Below, piece by piece: positions 1-10,900 of a DNA stretch of 64,000 nucleotides. The stretch is from Protonemura montana. Taxonomy: Eukaryota > Arthropoda > Insecta > Plecoptera > Nemouridae. Location of the stretch: assembly GCA_947568835.1 (NCBI GenBank), contig OX387605.1, positions 2,232,001 to 2,296,000 on the forward strand, written 5' to 3'. The notes below the pieces were generated by a model. The model worked only from the letters and a program-made list of their open reading frames with translations, was not told the DNA's origin and made no database searches. Position 1 is the first letter of the stretch. The number at the start of each line of letters is the position of its first letter. Made by a program: the position numbers and the translations under genes.

Positions 1-482
1 TGCACCTTGCAGCTAAGCTTGCAGGTCGTGTCAAGCGGCTGATCCTATTGATCCTCAGCGTTAGTTTTGAAGAATTTCCGCCTCAGCCACACTTTTTCTG
101 ATATTGACAAACGTTTATCTGAATATTAGCACATTTTTCAGCGCCCGGACGCGACATTTTGATATTTTGACATCTAAAACAATTCACATTGTCTTCATCG
201 TTCATTTGTTCACGTATTTTCATCTTCTTTTCGTTCTGAACTTTCTCATAAATTACCAACAACCACTATCGATTTAATGACTAAGCGATTGATTTTGTTC
301 TCTTTTTGTTGGAAGAAAACTAATTTCCCTCATAATTACGCAAAGTACGCTCTCAGCCAGACGATTCAGCCACAAGACATTCCATTTCTTGGTATCTTTT
401 CTGTGCTAGTCTGGAATCACTGCCAGTCAAACGCTCTTCATGTCTCGCGTGAAGACGCATTCACAACGCCTACCCTTTGCAG
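1..482. other. Upstream sequence, no supported exon
   Basis: AT-rich sequence before the first supported exon of the fibrinogen-related gene. It is probably an intron, because the exon that follows is preceded by a pyrimidine-rich tract and CAG at 481-482 and lacks its own signal peptide. An open frame does run in from an ATG at 277, but its residues up to about position 68 look like translated intron. Confidence 0.4.
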
Positions 483-2523
483 GTTGTGGAGGCGTTTGAC
501 GTCGCCCAACAAGAAAACGACGCGCGCCCTGGAAGCGATCGACAAGAGCGTGCACGCGGTCGAGAGCGCCACTTCAGCCATGCGTGCTGAGTACACGACC
601 CAGCTCAACGCGGTCCTCGAGTGCTGCCAGAAGTCGGCCAAGCACGTCGACACCTCCACGGCGAGCTCCCAATCCACGCTGCACGCCATCAAGGTCGGCG
701 TCGACACCCTGCGAGGAGGCGACGCGTTGGCCGGACAGTTCGCCAGACAAATAGCAGATATCACGAGTCTGTTCGATCAGGGAGGAGGGCGTTGTGGGAA
801 CACTAGCAAGTCCGCCAAGCTGGAAGTGGAGGATGCCGAAGAGAGGGTCACCGTACAGCCTCGGCTCCCTGCGTGGATTGCCAACTCTTGTGAGGACTTG
901 GCTGGCACCGACTCGCTCAGTGGGGAGTACTCGTTTGGGGACCACGACGTCAACGAGGGGGGACGCGACTTTTCGAGGCGCTACTGTCAGATGGGCGTCG
1001 ATCGAGGAGGGTGGACTGTCATACAGCGGAGAGGCGACTTCCCTGGCGAGAGGCAGAACTTCTCGATATCGTGGGACCATTACAAGCACGGGTTTGGCGA
1101 CTTGAGGAAGGAGTTTTGGTTTGGTAACGATTTCATCCATCGACTGACAACGGAGAAGGAGATGACTTTGCGTGTGGAGCTCGAAGACTTTGAAGGGTCG
1201 CGGGTTTGGGCCCAGTACGCTAACTTCAGGTAAAATTGTACTGCATCTTTGTTAATTCTCTGCAACAAGCTGTTGCTTGGTGTGGGTCGGTGGCATGTTT
1301 ACAGGATAAAAGTTTCGACCAAAGTTGTCATATTTCTGGCGTTTTGCGCTGCTTTTTGTTAAGCACTTCACACGTAATTCAACGAGGGAGCAGACAGCTG
1401 TCGAGAGTAGCTCGGTCTTCTTAAAATATGTAAACTCAAACAACAGTTTTTAGCGTTTTTATGACATTTTTTGGTCATTGGCCGTTTTAAGGGCTGATAA
1501 ATAATTTTCTTTAAAAAAAATGTAATAGAAGTAAGATGCTTGACGGGCTGTGTCCCAAATGCCCGCGTGCTGCATCAAACGACTTGCTACAACAATTTTT
1601 TTTTTCATTTTTTCTACTTTAATTTCTTGTTTTCCTTGATCTACGGTCATCTCGCTGGTCACCCCATGTCAGACCCTGTCCTGTGTTAACAGCGTGGCCA
1701 GCGAGGTGGGACTGTATCGCCTGAGTGTCGGGGGCTTCAAGGGCATCGCCACAGACTCGTTGTCAGCACACGACGGCGTCCCCTTCAGCACGGGCGAGCG
1801 CGTGCACGACGCCGCACCTCCGTGCTGTCCATGTGCACCAGCATACGGTGGAGGCTGGTGGTTCGACAGGCAAGACCCTTGCAAGACCCATGCAAGACCT
1901 TTACAAGACCCATGCAAGACCCATGCAAGACCCTTGCAAGACCCTTGCAAGACCCATGCAAGACTCTTGCAAGACCCTTGCAAGACCCATGCAAGACCCT
2001 TGCAAGACCCTTGCAAGACCCTTGCAAGAGCCAGACAAGAGCCAGACAAGACCCAGACAAGACAATACACCCTGACCTCAAAATATAATGACAAGGCTGA
2101 AAAATAATTCCCAATCGACAGGAGTTGGGGCTTCTAAATACGAACATCATCATGTCTCTTTTTATTTTGCTTGGCCAATAAACCACGCCAATACTGCCCT
2201 CCTTGTCTCTAACAACCTAGATAGGAGGCTTCTTGCTTAGAATTCTTAGATGTCACTCCAGAAGTCGGCCTGATCCTTGGTCTTCCTGCAGCTGCTTCGA
2301 GTCGAACCTGAACGGCGTCTACTTTCTACCTTCGGAAGACCGCGAACACTTCCGAGGCATCATATGGGAGCACTGGCGGGGCAACAGGTCCCTGCGAGCC
2401 TCTACGATGATGATCCGACCCGGGGTCGGGCATCGGCTGGATGTTGACGTTGGGGACGTGGGACAAGCCACCACGATTAGCACAGTCGACGACGGTAACA
2501 CAGAGTCACCGGAGGACCCTTAG
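483..2523 (+). CDS. Fibrinogen-related (FReD) lectin, 5'-partial
   Basis: Secreted fibrinogen-C-domain protein of the ficolin/tachylectin-5/angiopoietin type; such proteins bind acetylated sugars or microbial surfaces in arthropod haemolymph. Exons 483-1229, 1693-1869 and 2292-2523 join in consistent phase 2. The first exon gives an Ala/Ser-rich stretch with helical character (ALEAIDKSVHAVESATSAM and onward), then the FReD from about 'SCEDL', with 'RGGWTVIQRRGDF', 'YKHGFGDLRKEFWFGN' and 'LRVELEDFEG'. Exon 2 gives 'YRLSVGGFKG' and 'YGGGWWFDS'; exon 3 completes 'CFESNLNGVYF' and a 'MMIRP' end, so the fold is whole. Where relatives carry the Asp-rich calcium loop after 'FST', this protein has GERVHD and a CCPC cluster, so calcium binding may be lost. 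The signal peptide and start must lie upstream. The second intron uses a GC donor. FReD identity is firm; the ligand is unknown. Confidence 0.88.
1870..2070 (+). repeat. 11-bp minisatellite at intron 5' end
   Basis: About 18 copies of CAAGACCCATG / CAAGACCCTTG fill the first 200 nt of the FReD intron. The array starts at the splice donor itself (exon ...GACAG, intron GCAAGACCC), so the donor's GCAAG is part of the first repeat unit. Confidence 0.93.
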
Positions 2524-2524
2524 G

Positions 2525-2995
2525 GCACTTCTTGACGAAGGAAACCGAACGGTTTGGCGTGTTGGAAACACCGGTTCTTGTGTGATCACCGAAGTTAAGC
2601 AACACTGCGCTGAGTCAGATATTGAATGGGTGACCATTATACACATGACCAGTTCTGTTCGGGAGAGAGGTTGGAGGGATGAAAGTTAGTACAGCAACTT
2701 CATTCGCCTTGCTTATCAACCTCTCGACAGCATGGATTTGTGGAGGAATCCTGTTGTTCGCGTTGTACCGTCCTTCGGAAGGGACGTTAAGCCGGTGGTC
2801 CCCTTGGTGCTCTTCGACAGGACTAGGCTACGTGCAAGCACTGGGTTTCCCTTCCTCCCTTCTAGGCTAGGTTAGGTTCATCATCATCCTCATCATCATC
2901 CACTCATTCACCGACGCCATTAGACCAGTGCCGCAGGGCCAGTTATCAAAACAATGCGTCGTTAAATACCACAAATAATAATAATAATAATAATT
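2525..2995 (+). mobile_element. 5S-rRNA-headed SINE-like element, full-length copy
   Basis: Positions about 2553-2636 closely match the middle and 3' half of animal 5S rRNA: ACCGGTTCTTGTGTGATCAC, then GAAGTTAAGCAACACTGCGC and TTGAATGGGTGACC, covering the internal promoter boxes. A body of about 300 bp follows, then a (AAT)n tail at 2973-2993. A 5S-derived head, unrelated body and simple-repeat tail is the plan of SINE3-class retroposons, which are copied by a partner LINE and transcribed by RNA polymerase III. It is not a working 5S gene because the 5' end and the closing stem are absent. Confidence 0.8.
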
Positions 2996-4756
2996 GACGA
3001 AGGAATTTCCGCCGAAATCCTAGGCTTGGCAAAGCGAAATCTGGCAAAGGTTTTACCTGGACCGCGGTGATTCTCTAGGGGTGTGGTTTGAAGTAGAAAC
3101 AATTCTGCAGAGTGTAACTGGGTACTACCTCACAGAACCAGCTCAATGCTCGTTCAATTGTAAGCGAGGCTGGTACTGAATACTTACAATGTACTTCATG
3201 AGTGATGAACATCGATTACCATGCAGGGAACTACGCGTTAATTATGCTAAATATGCTTGAGAGTATTACATAGGTGATTAATGCGCCGGGCATGAAATCC
3301 TTGACGTTCACGCAGTGACGGCCAGACGACGCCGATCTTGCACCCGAGACTTTGGTAGGCGTCGCCCAGACCAGAGCTGTAATTCATCCGTTTGGCCGTG
3401 ACGTGTCTTAATCTTGTCTTAATTGCTTCCCTACATCCATTATGAGAGAATGATTGAACATAGGAAATGTATTCTTTTACGCAAATAAAATTACTTTCTA
3501 AATAATTTGACTTTTTCTTTGACTCCCTATTTTCTGTTTTTTATCGAAAAGGTGCTAGGAAATCTGTTTTTTTTTCACTTCTAGCCAAGGCGGAGATTAC
3601 CAGATCAAGATGGTGCTTCTTAGTTGAAGGCTTCTTCTTGTGCTGCTTTCAACTAAAGACCAGCAATGCAGGAGAAATATCGATGAGAATGAGTAGTAGT
3701 ATTCCCTCGATAGTGCGTTTCCTGCGAGGACGGCACCCTGTTGAATGGGGGTCGGGAAAAAATCACCCAGCTCAGCACCTTTAGCAATACAACTTCGTGG
3801 AAGGCGGTCGATCATCTTGTGCCGGATGCTCGGACACGATCTCCAGTCTCCTCAGTAGCTCGGTCAGGTGTTTGCTGCAGGTACAGAACCTCAGAGGGAA
3901 TAACATAAGTCAACGACCAGTACAACGTTCCCTGGGGCCGATCTTTAGACCACGGCAATTGTAAGCAAGCATTAATTAGCACTTAGCTATTAACTGTATG
4001 TCTAGTTGTGGCTTCGATTCTGTTTTCACGTCCGTGCTCAGTGGCGTCATTACCAGTGGTTATTTCCCGATCTTGGACATCAACTAATGACCAAAAGAAA
4101 CAATAATTAACATTTGTTCTGCCCGAGGAAAGACTGCTATCAAATGTTTGTTCAACGCCGTACCTAATCTAGCACCTGGTTAAGTTTTAGCAAATCTTTC
4201 CTCTATGCAGTCAGTGAGCTTTGATAAATGAATTTAAATCTGCCCGAACAGGTAACGGATGTTCTTTGCTTTAGCCACTCCTCCTGTAGTGATAACTATC
4301 TCTTTTTTGCAATAAGTATTGCATGGTTACTTCCTCTAATGACTTTTTCCTGGGGTTGTCACAGATCTCCTTTGGTTTCGTCTTGCAAGGAAGCTGTGGT
4401 GCAATTCATACGGAGATCCCATCCTTTGCAAAGCCTGCCCCTAACCATCTAGCCCATCAAGGCTACCCTGACAGCCACGGGCCGTGCTAACAGATGACTG
4501 GCGTCCCAGCAGCGGTCCTATTTCACCCAAGAGACACTAAATTTGCCAGTAATTGATGTGTGTACAGTTGATTCTCACGTCTCTTGTGACACTTGTGCGC
4601 AGTAACGATACGCATTATCCGGCTAGACCACCGGACGAACGGACGTACTGTTGTTCGAACTAAAGACCGCACATCCTTTACCAAGCCGCAAGCAGCAATC
4701 GAGTGTCAACAACAAACACATAACTTCCAATTGAGCCGCTAAAATGAGCTCATAGC
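2996..4756. other. Intergenic, no gene seen
   Basis: About 1.75 kb between the FReD gene and SP-A. I see no homologous reading frame, RNA gene or organised repeat. Short open frames here have no recognisable composition or splice context. Confidence 0.5.
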
Positions 4757-4759
4757 CGC

Positions 4760-4806
<47 letters not shown>
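4757..4806 (+). repeat. (GAC)n microsatellite upstream of SP-A
   Basis: A run of about 16 GAC/CGA triplets, 130-180 nt before the SP-A start codon, probably in its promoter or 5' leader. No coding context is apparent. Confidence 0.9.
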
Positions 4807-4932
4807 TCCGCAACGCAAGTGGTTTGTACTAGGTAGCAGCCGGCGCCCCCGGGGCAAGTGCGAGCGAGTAGAGGCGTCGACGGGAGAGGGTCAGCTCAGA
4901 TGGTCCGCGTCTTGCAAGCACCAAGCACGGAC

Positions 4933-7900
4933 ATGGCAGGTCGAAGGCTGCTCGCTCTGCTTCTGACAGTCGTCGTCGGCGTCCTGCTACCTGCCGCGGC
5001 GCAAGAACAGCTGTTTCTAGGTGAGTTACTTCTTGTCCAGTGCTGGAGGACGATTCTGTGAACAGGTTGTTCGCAGCTTTCAGGGATCTTGGTGTTGAAA
5101 TGTGCTCAGGTTATGGTCGGAATCCGCAGTTAAGTAATGCAACATCGAACTAACTTAGTTGGTAATTACACGAAATGTTTGTTGTAGCGCTGGTTTAGTA
5201 ACTGGTCTCTTGAACGCACGTCATACATTTTACAAGGCCTGCTCTGACGCGTCGTTTAATAAGGCGACATAAAGATTCGAGATCAGATAGGAAACCAGTT
5301 GGTGGTTGCTAAGGACTCTTAATGGATTGTGAGATGTCTTCGACTCAACTCGGCGTGGAACAGAGTGAATGAGGCGACAGCATCCAAGCCCTTGGCCGAG
5401 GTGTCAGGCGAGGTTTTACTCACTGTTCGTTGCTTGAAGGTCTCCGGTGGACGAGGCAGAGGATCCTGTTGAGTCATCATAATTTGTACGCTAGGGCGGT
5501 GACTCAAAGAAACATACCTATACAGATTGCAATGCAACACCAGTCTTAAATTCACTGGCTCACAGTCTTACGATCCAAAGTCCAACACAAAACCACGCCC
5601 TGCAGAGCTTGTCTTCAGCCGGTGCCCTCATCCATACCCATACAGGTAATGCACCAAGCGAGTCCAACGCCTCCTTGTTTCAGGGGACAATTGTCCGCTG
5701 AATATCGGTGGCACGGGCATCTGCAAGCGTGCCAACAGGTGTCCGTACGCCCAGGCGGTGGTAGCCAACGGGGGGCGGCCACAGGTGTGTTACTACGAGC
5801 GTAACGCACCGGTAGTGTGTTGTCCCCCGAATGGCACGCCGATACCTAAGCCGACGACGCCGAGACCCCGGCCGTCGAAACAGACGCTGAAACCGACGCC
5901 GATACCGACGTCCAAACCGAAACCAACGCCGGCCCCAGTGACCGGAAAGAGCTGGCAAAGTAAGGCCTTACGGCTGTCAATCAAGTATATGAAGGAACCA
6001 ACTTGCAAAGCCAACGTTGCATCTTGCTACGATATGAGGGAAAGTGGCATACCTGATTGGACGATGTCATTAACGCCGACCTGTTGTTTGCCAGAGTGCC
6101 AGGAGTACGCCAAGGAGGTTTACCGTGAGATCTACGTGCCGACTCTGACGTTCGAGAACGAGGTGGTCAAGGAAGCCGACTGCGCGCAGGCTGCCCAGCA
6201 GCTCATCATCGGTGGCAAGCGGTGCGAGCCCAAGGAGTTCCCTCACATGGTAGGTGCTGTCAAGACCTGTCAAAACCTGTCAAGACCTGTCAAGACCTGT
6301 CAAGACCTGTCAATACCTGTCAAGACCTGTCAAAACCTGTCAAAACCTGTCAAGACCTGTCAAGACCTGTCAAGACCTGTCAAGACCTGTCAATACCTGT
6401 AAAGACCTGTCAAGACCTGTCAAGACCTGTCAAGACCTGTCAAGACCTGTCAAGACCTGTCAAGACCTGTCAAGACCTGTCAAGACCTGTCAATACCTGT
6501 CAATACCTGTCAAGACCTGTCAAGACCTGTCAGGACCAATCAAGACCTGTCAAGACCTGTCAAGACCTGTCAAGACCTGTCAAGACCTGTCAAGACCTGT
6601 CAAGACCTGTCAATACCTGTCAATACCTGTCAATACCTGTCAATACCTGTCAAGACCTGTCAAGACCTGTCAATACCTGTAAAGACCTGTCAAGACCTGT
6701 CAAGACCTGTCAAGACCTGTCAAGACCTGTCAAGACCTGTCAATACCTGTCAAGACCTGTCAAGACCTGTCAAGACCTGTCAGGACCTATCAAGACCTGT
6801 CAAGACCTGTCAATACCTGTCAAGACCTGTCAAGACCTGTCAAGACCTATCAAGACCTGTCAAGACCTGTCAAGACCTGTCAAGACCTGTCAAGACCTGT
6901 CAAGACCTGTCAAGACCTGTCAAGACCTGTCAAGACGTGTCAGGACCTGTCAAGACCTGTCAAGACCTGTCAATGTTTGTTCTGAGTGTGTTTGGTGGTT
7001 GCAGGTGGCGCTGGGCTTCGGCGACGAACCGAACATAGCTTGGCTGTGTGGAGGAAGTCTGATCAGCGAGCAGTTCATTTTGACAGCTGCACACTGCCTC
7101 AGCGCCAAGGGACGGTGAGCTACGGGCCACGGATACACAGGGCCGTTTTGCAATTATCTGCGAAACTTTTCTCCTTGATTGGACTCAATGCTGTCTAAAG
7201 TATAAGATATTAAAACTGGAACCACCGGTTAAAATGGTCGGTCTACATCCTGCTAATAACAATAACTATACGAGCTCAAAGCTGGTAGGCTGAGTGGCAG
7301 CCATTTTCACTGCATATTCTTTCTGAAAATAATATAATCAACCTGATATCGGGCTCAGAATAGAGTTGACAGATAATTTGTCTTGTTAAAACTGACCTCC
7401 ATTAGCATTGACTTCAAGGAAGCACTGTTTTCTTTTCAATTTCAAGCAGCAAGATGTCTTTGAATTCAATTCGGGCTTGTGTCTTGTTTGATTCTTCCAA
7501 GAAAGTGTTCCCCCTCATTCCCTCACCGTTCCAGCCGCTATGTTCGTGTCCCCAGGGGCAAGGTGAAGTGGGTGCAGCTGGGTGATCTGAACATCGAGAC
7601 GACGACCGACGACTCTAAGCCCCAGCGCCTGCAAGTGCTCGAGAGTACACCTCACCCCGGGTACAAGCCGCCCTCCCATTACAACGACATCGCCCTGCTG
7701 CGACTCAAGACGAACGTTACTTTCAACGCGTACGTGCGACCAGCGTGCCTCAACACGGTCGTAGACCTAATGAAGCCGAAGGACAAGGGGATCGCCACTG
7801 CCACGGGTTGGGGCGTCACGGACTGGGGTATGATACTAGACAGTAACCCATTAAAAGGGAGGCAGGATTCAAGACATAGATTCAATCATTCCGAGCAAAC

Positions 7901-10900
7901 CACCAGCATAGCACATCAGCGAAATGAAATCGAAGTACCCATCGGGTAAAATAACATTCAGCATAGGGATATTGAATACTAACTCATGTCTCTCTATTTT
8001 TCAAACCGCAGTTTGAAAATATCTTTTCTTCCAAGGATAGATAGTGTAGACAAGGATCTCAGGAAGCTAATTATTTTTACCACTATCCACTATCCTTGCC
8101 TCTGAGCGCCCCATTGCCGTGAAGGGAACGCGAGGAAGACCCGCGACTTTAACACCTGGTACAAACCTATCCTGCCGGCAAAGAAGTGCGACCTCTGGCT
8201 TCAAACTGTTGAGTGATGTCTTGTTTGCAGCCAACGAGGAGCTGAGCAAGGACCTCATGAAGGTGGACCTGAAGTTCCACACCGCACAGCGTTGCAACGA
8301 GACGTTCAAATCGTTGATCACGTCCAGCAAGAAGCTGGAACGCGGGTTTACTGATGACACGATGATCTGTGCCGGCGATCCTGAGAACCAGCGAGACACA
8401 TGCGTGGTAGGTAGACACCGGGGCATTCCAGGGCTGGCACATGAGGGGCCTGGGCTGGCACATGAGGGGCCTGGGCTGGCACATGCGTGGTAGGTAGACA
8501 CCGGGGCATTCCAGGGCTGGCACATGAGGGGCCAGGGCTAGCACATGAGGGGCCAGGGCTAGCACATGAGGGGCCAGGGCTAGTACATGAGGGGCCAGGG
8601 CTGGCACATGAGGGGCCAGTGCTAGCACATGAGGGGCCAGTGCTAGCACATGAGGGGCCAGGGCTGGCACATGAGGGGCCAGGGCTAGTACATGAGGGGC
8701 CAGTGCTAGCACATGAGGGGCCAGGGCTGGCACATGAGGGGCCAGGGCTAGCACATGAGGGGCCAGGGCTAGCACATGAGGGGCCAGGGCTGGCACATGA
8801 GGGGCCAGGGCTAGCACATGAGGGGCCAGGGCTGGCACATGAGGGGCCAGGGCTAGCACATGAGGGGCCAGGGCTAGCACATGAGGGGCCAGGGCTAGTA
8901 CATGAGGGGCCAGGGCTAGCACATGAGGGGCCAGGGCTAGTACATGAGAGGCCAGGGCTAGCACATGAGGGGCCAGGGCTGGCACATGAGGGGCCAGGGC
9001 TGGTACATGAGGGGCCAGGGCTAGCACATGAGGGGCCAGGGCTGGTACATGAGGGGCCAGGGCTGGCACATGAGGGGCCAGGGCTGGTACATGAGGGGCC
9101 AGGGCTAGCACATGAGGGGCCAGGGCTGGTACATGAGGGGCCAGGGCTGGCACATGAGGGGCCAGGGCTAGCACATGAGGGGCCAGGGCTGGCACATGAG
9201 GGGCCAGGGCTGGCACATGAGGGGCCAGGGCTAGTACATGAGGGGCCAGAGCACATGAGGGGCCAGGGCTGGCACATGAGAGGCCAGGGCTAGCACATGA
9301 GGGGCCAGGGCTAGCACATGAGAGGCCAGGGCTAGCACATGAAGGGCCAGGGCTGGCACATGAGAGGCCAGGGCTGGCACATGAGGGGCCAGGGCTGGCA
9401 CATGAGGGGCCAGGGCTAGTACATGAGGGGCCAGTGCTAGCACATGAGGGGCCAGGGCTGGCACATGAGGGGCCAGGGCTAGCACATGAGGGGCCAGGGC
9501 TAGCACATGAGGGGCCAGGGCTGGCACATGAGGGGCCAGGGCTGGCACATGAGGGGCCAGGGCTAGCACATGAGGGGCCAGGGCTGGCACATGAGGGGCC
9601 AGGGCTAGCACATGAGGGGCCAGGGCTAGTACATGAGGGGCCAGGGCTAGCACATGAGGGGCCAGGGCTGGCACATGAGGGGCCAGGGCTGGTACATGAG
9701 GGGCCAGGGCTAGCACATGAGGGGCCAGGGCTGGTACATGAGGGGCCAGGGCTGGCACATGAGGGGCCAGGGCTAGCACATGAGGGGCCAGGGCTGGCAC
9801 ATGAGGGGCCAGGGCTAGCACATGAGAGGACAGGGCTAGTACATGAGGGGCCAGGGCTGGCACATGAGAGGCCAGGGCTAGCACATAAGGGGCCAGGGCT
9901 GGCACATGAGGGGCCAGAGCACATGAGGGGCCAGGGCTGACACATGAGGGGCCAGGGCTAGTACATGAGGGGCAAGGGCTGGCACATGAGAGGCCAGGGC
10001 TAGCACATGAAGGGCCAGGGCTGGCACATGAGAGGCCAGGGGTAGTACATGAGGGGCCTGGGCTAGCACATGAGGGGCCAGAACTAGCACATGAGGGGCC
10101 AGGGCTGGCACATGAGAGGCCAGGGCTGGCACATGAGAGGCCAGGGCTAGCACATGAGGGGCCAGGGCTAGTACATGAGGGGCCTGGGCTAGCACATGAG
10201 GGGCCAGAACTAGCACATGAGGGGCCTGGGCTAGCACATGAGGGGCCAGGGCTAGCACATGAGGGGCCAGTGCTAGCACATGAGGGGCCTGGGCTGGTAC
10301 ACGAGGGGCCAGGGCTGGTACATGAGGGGCCAGGGCTGGCACATGAGGGGCCAGGGCTAGCACATGAGGGGCCAGGGCACATGAGGGGCCAGGGCTAGCA
10401 CTTGAGGGGCCAGGGCTAGTACATGAGAGGACAGAGCTAGCACATGAGGGGCCAGGGCTAGCACATGAGAGGCCAGGGCTAGCACATGAGGGGGCAGGGC
10501 TAGCACATGAGGGGCCAGGGCTAGCACATGAGGGGCCAGGGCTAGCACATGAGAGGCCAGGGCTGGCACATGAGGGGGCAGGGCTAGCACATGAGGGGCC
10601 AGGGCTGGCACATGAGGGGCCAGGGCTGGCACATGAGGGGCCAGGGCTAGTACATGAGGGGCCAGAGCACATGAGGGGCCAGGGCTGGCACATGAGAGGC
10701 CAGGGCTAGCACATGAGGGGCCAGGGCTAGCACATGAGAGGCCAGGGCTAGCACATGAGGGGCCAGGGCTGGCACATGAGAGGCCAGGGCTGGCACATGA
10801 GAGGCCAGGGCTGGCACATGAGAGGACAGGGCTAGCACATGAGAGGCCAGGGCTAGTACATGAGGGGCCAGGGCTAGCACATGAGGGGCCAGGGCTAGCA

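Noticed and set aside
438-1140. Minus-strand frames across the FReD first exon
   Set aside because: They overlap clear fibrinogen-domain coding on the plus strand and have no family resemblance.
2553-2640. Functional 5S rRNA gene
   Set aside because: The 5' end, the closing stem and a terminator are missing, and the piece is fused to a repeated body with an (AAT)n tail.
6222-7004. Long frame of Cys/Gln/Asp/Leu repeats leading into the His exon of SP-A
   Set aside because: It is translation of the 10-bp intronic array; splice sites at 6250 and 7004 with matching phase and paralogue exon lengths show it is intron.
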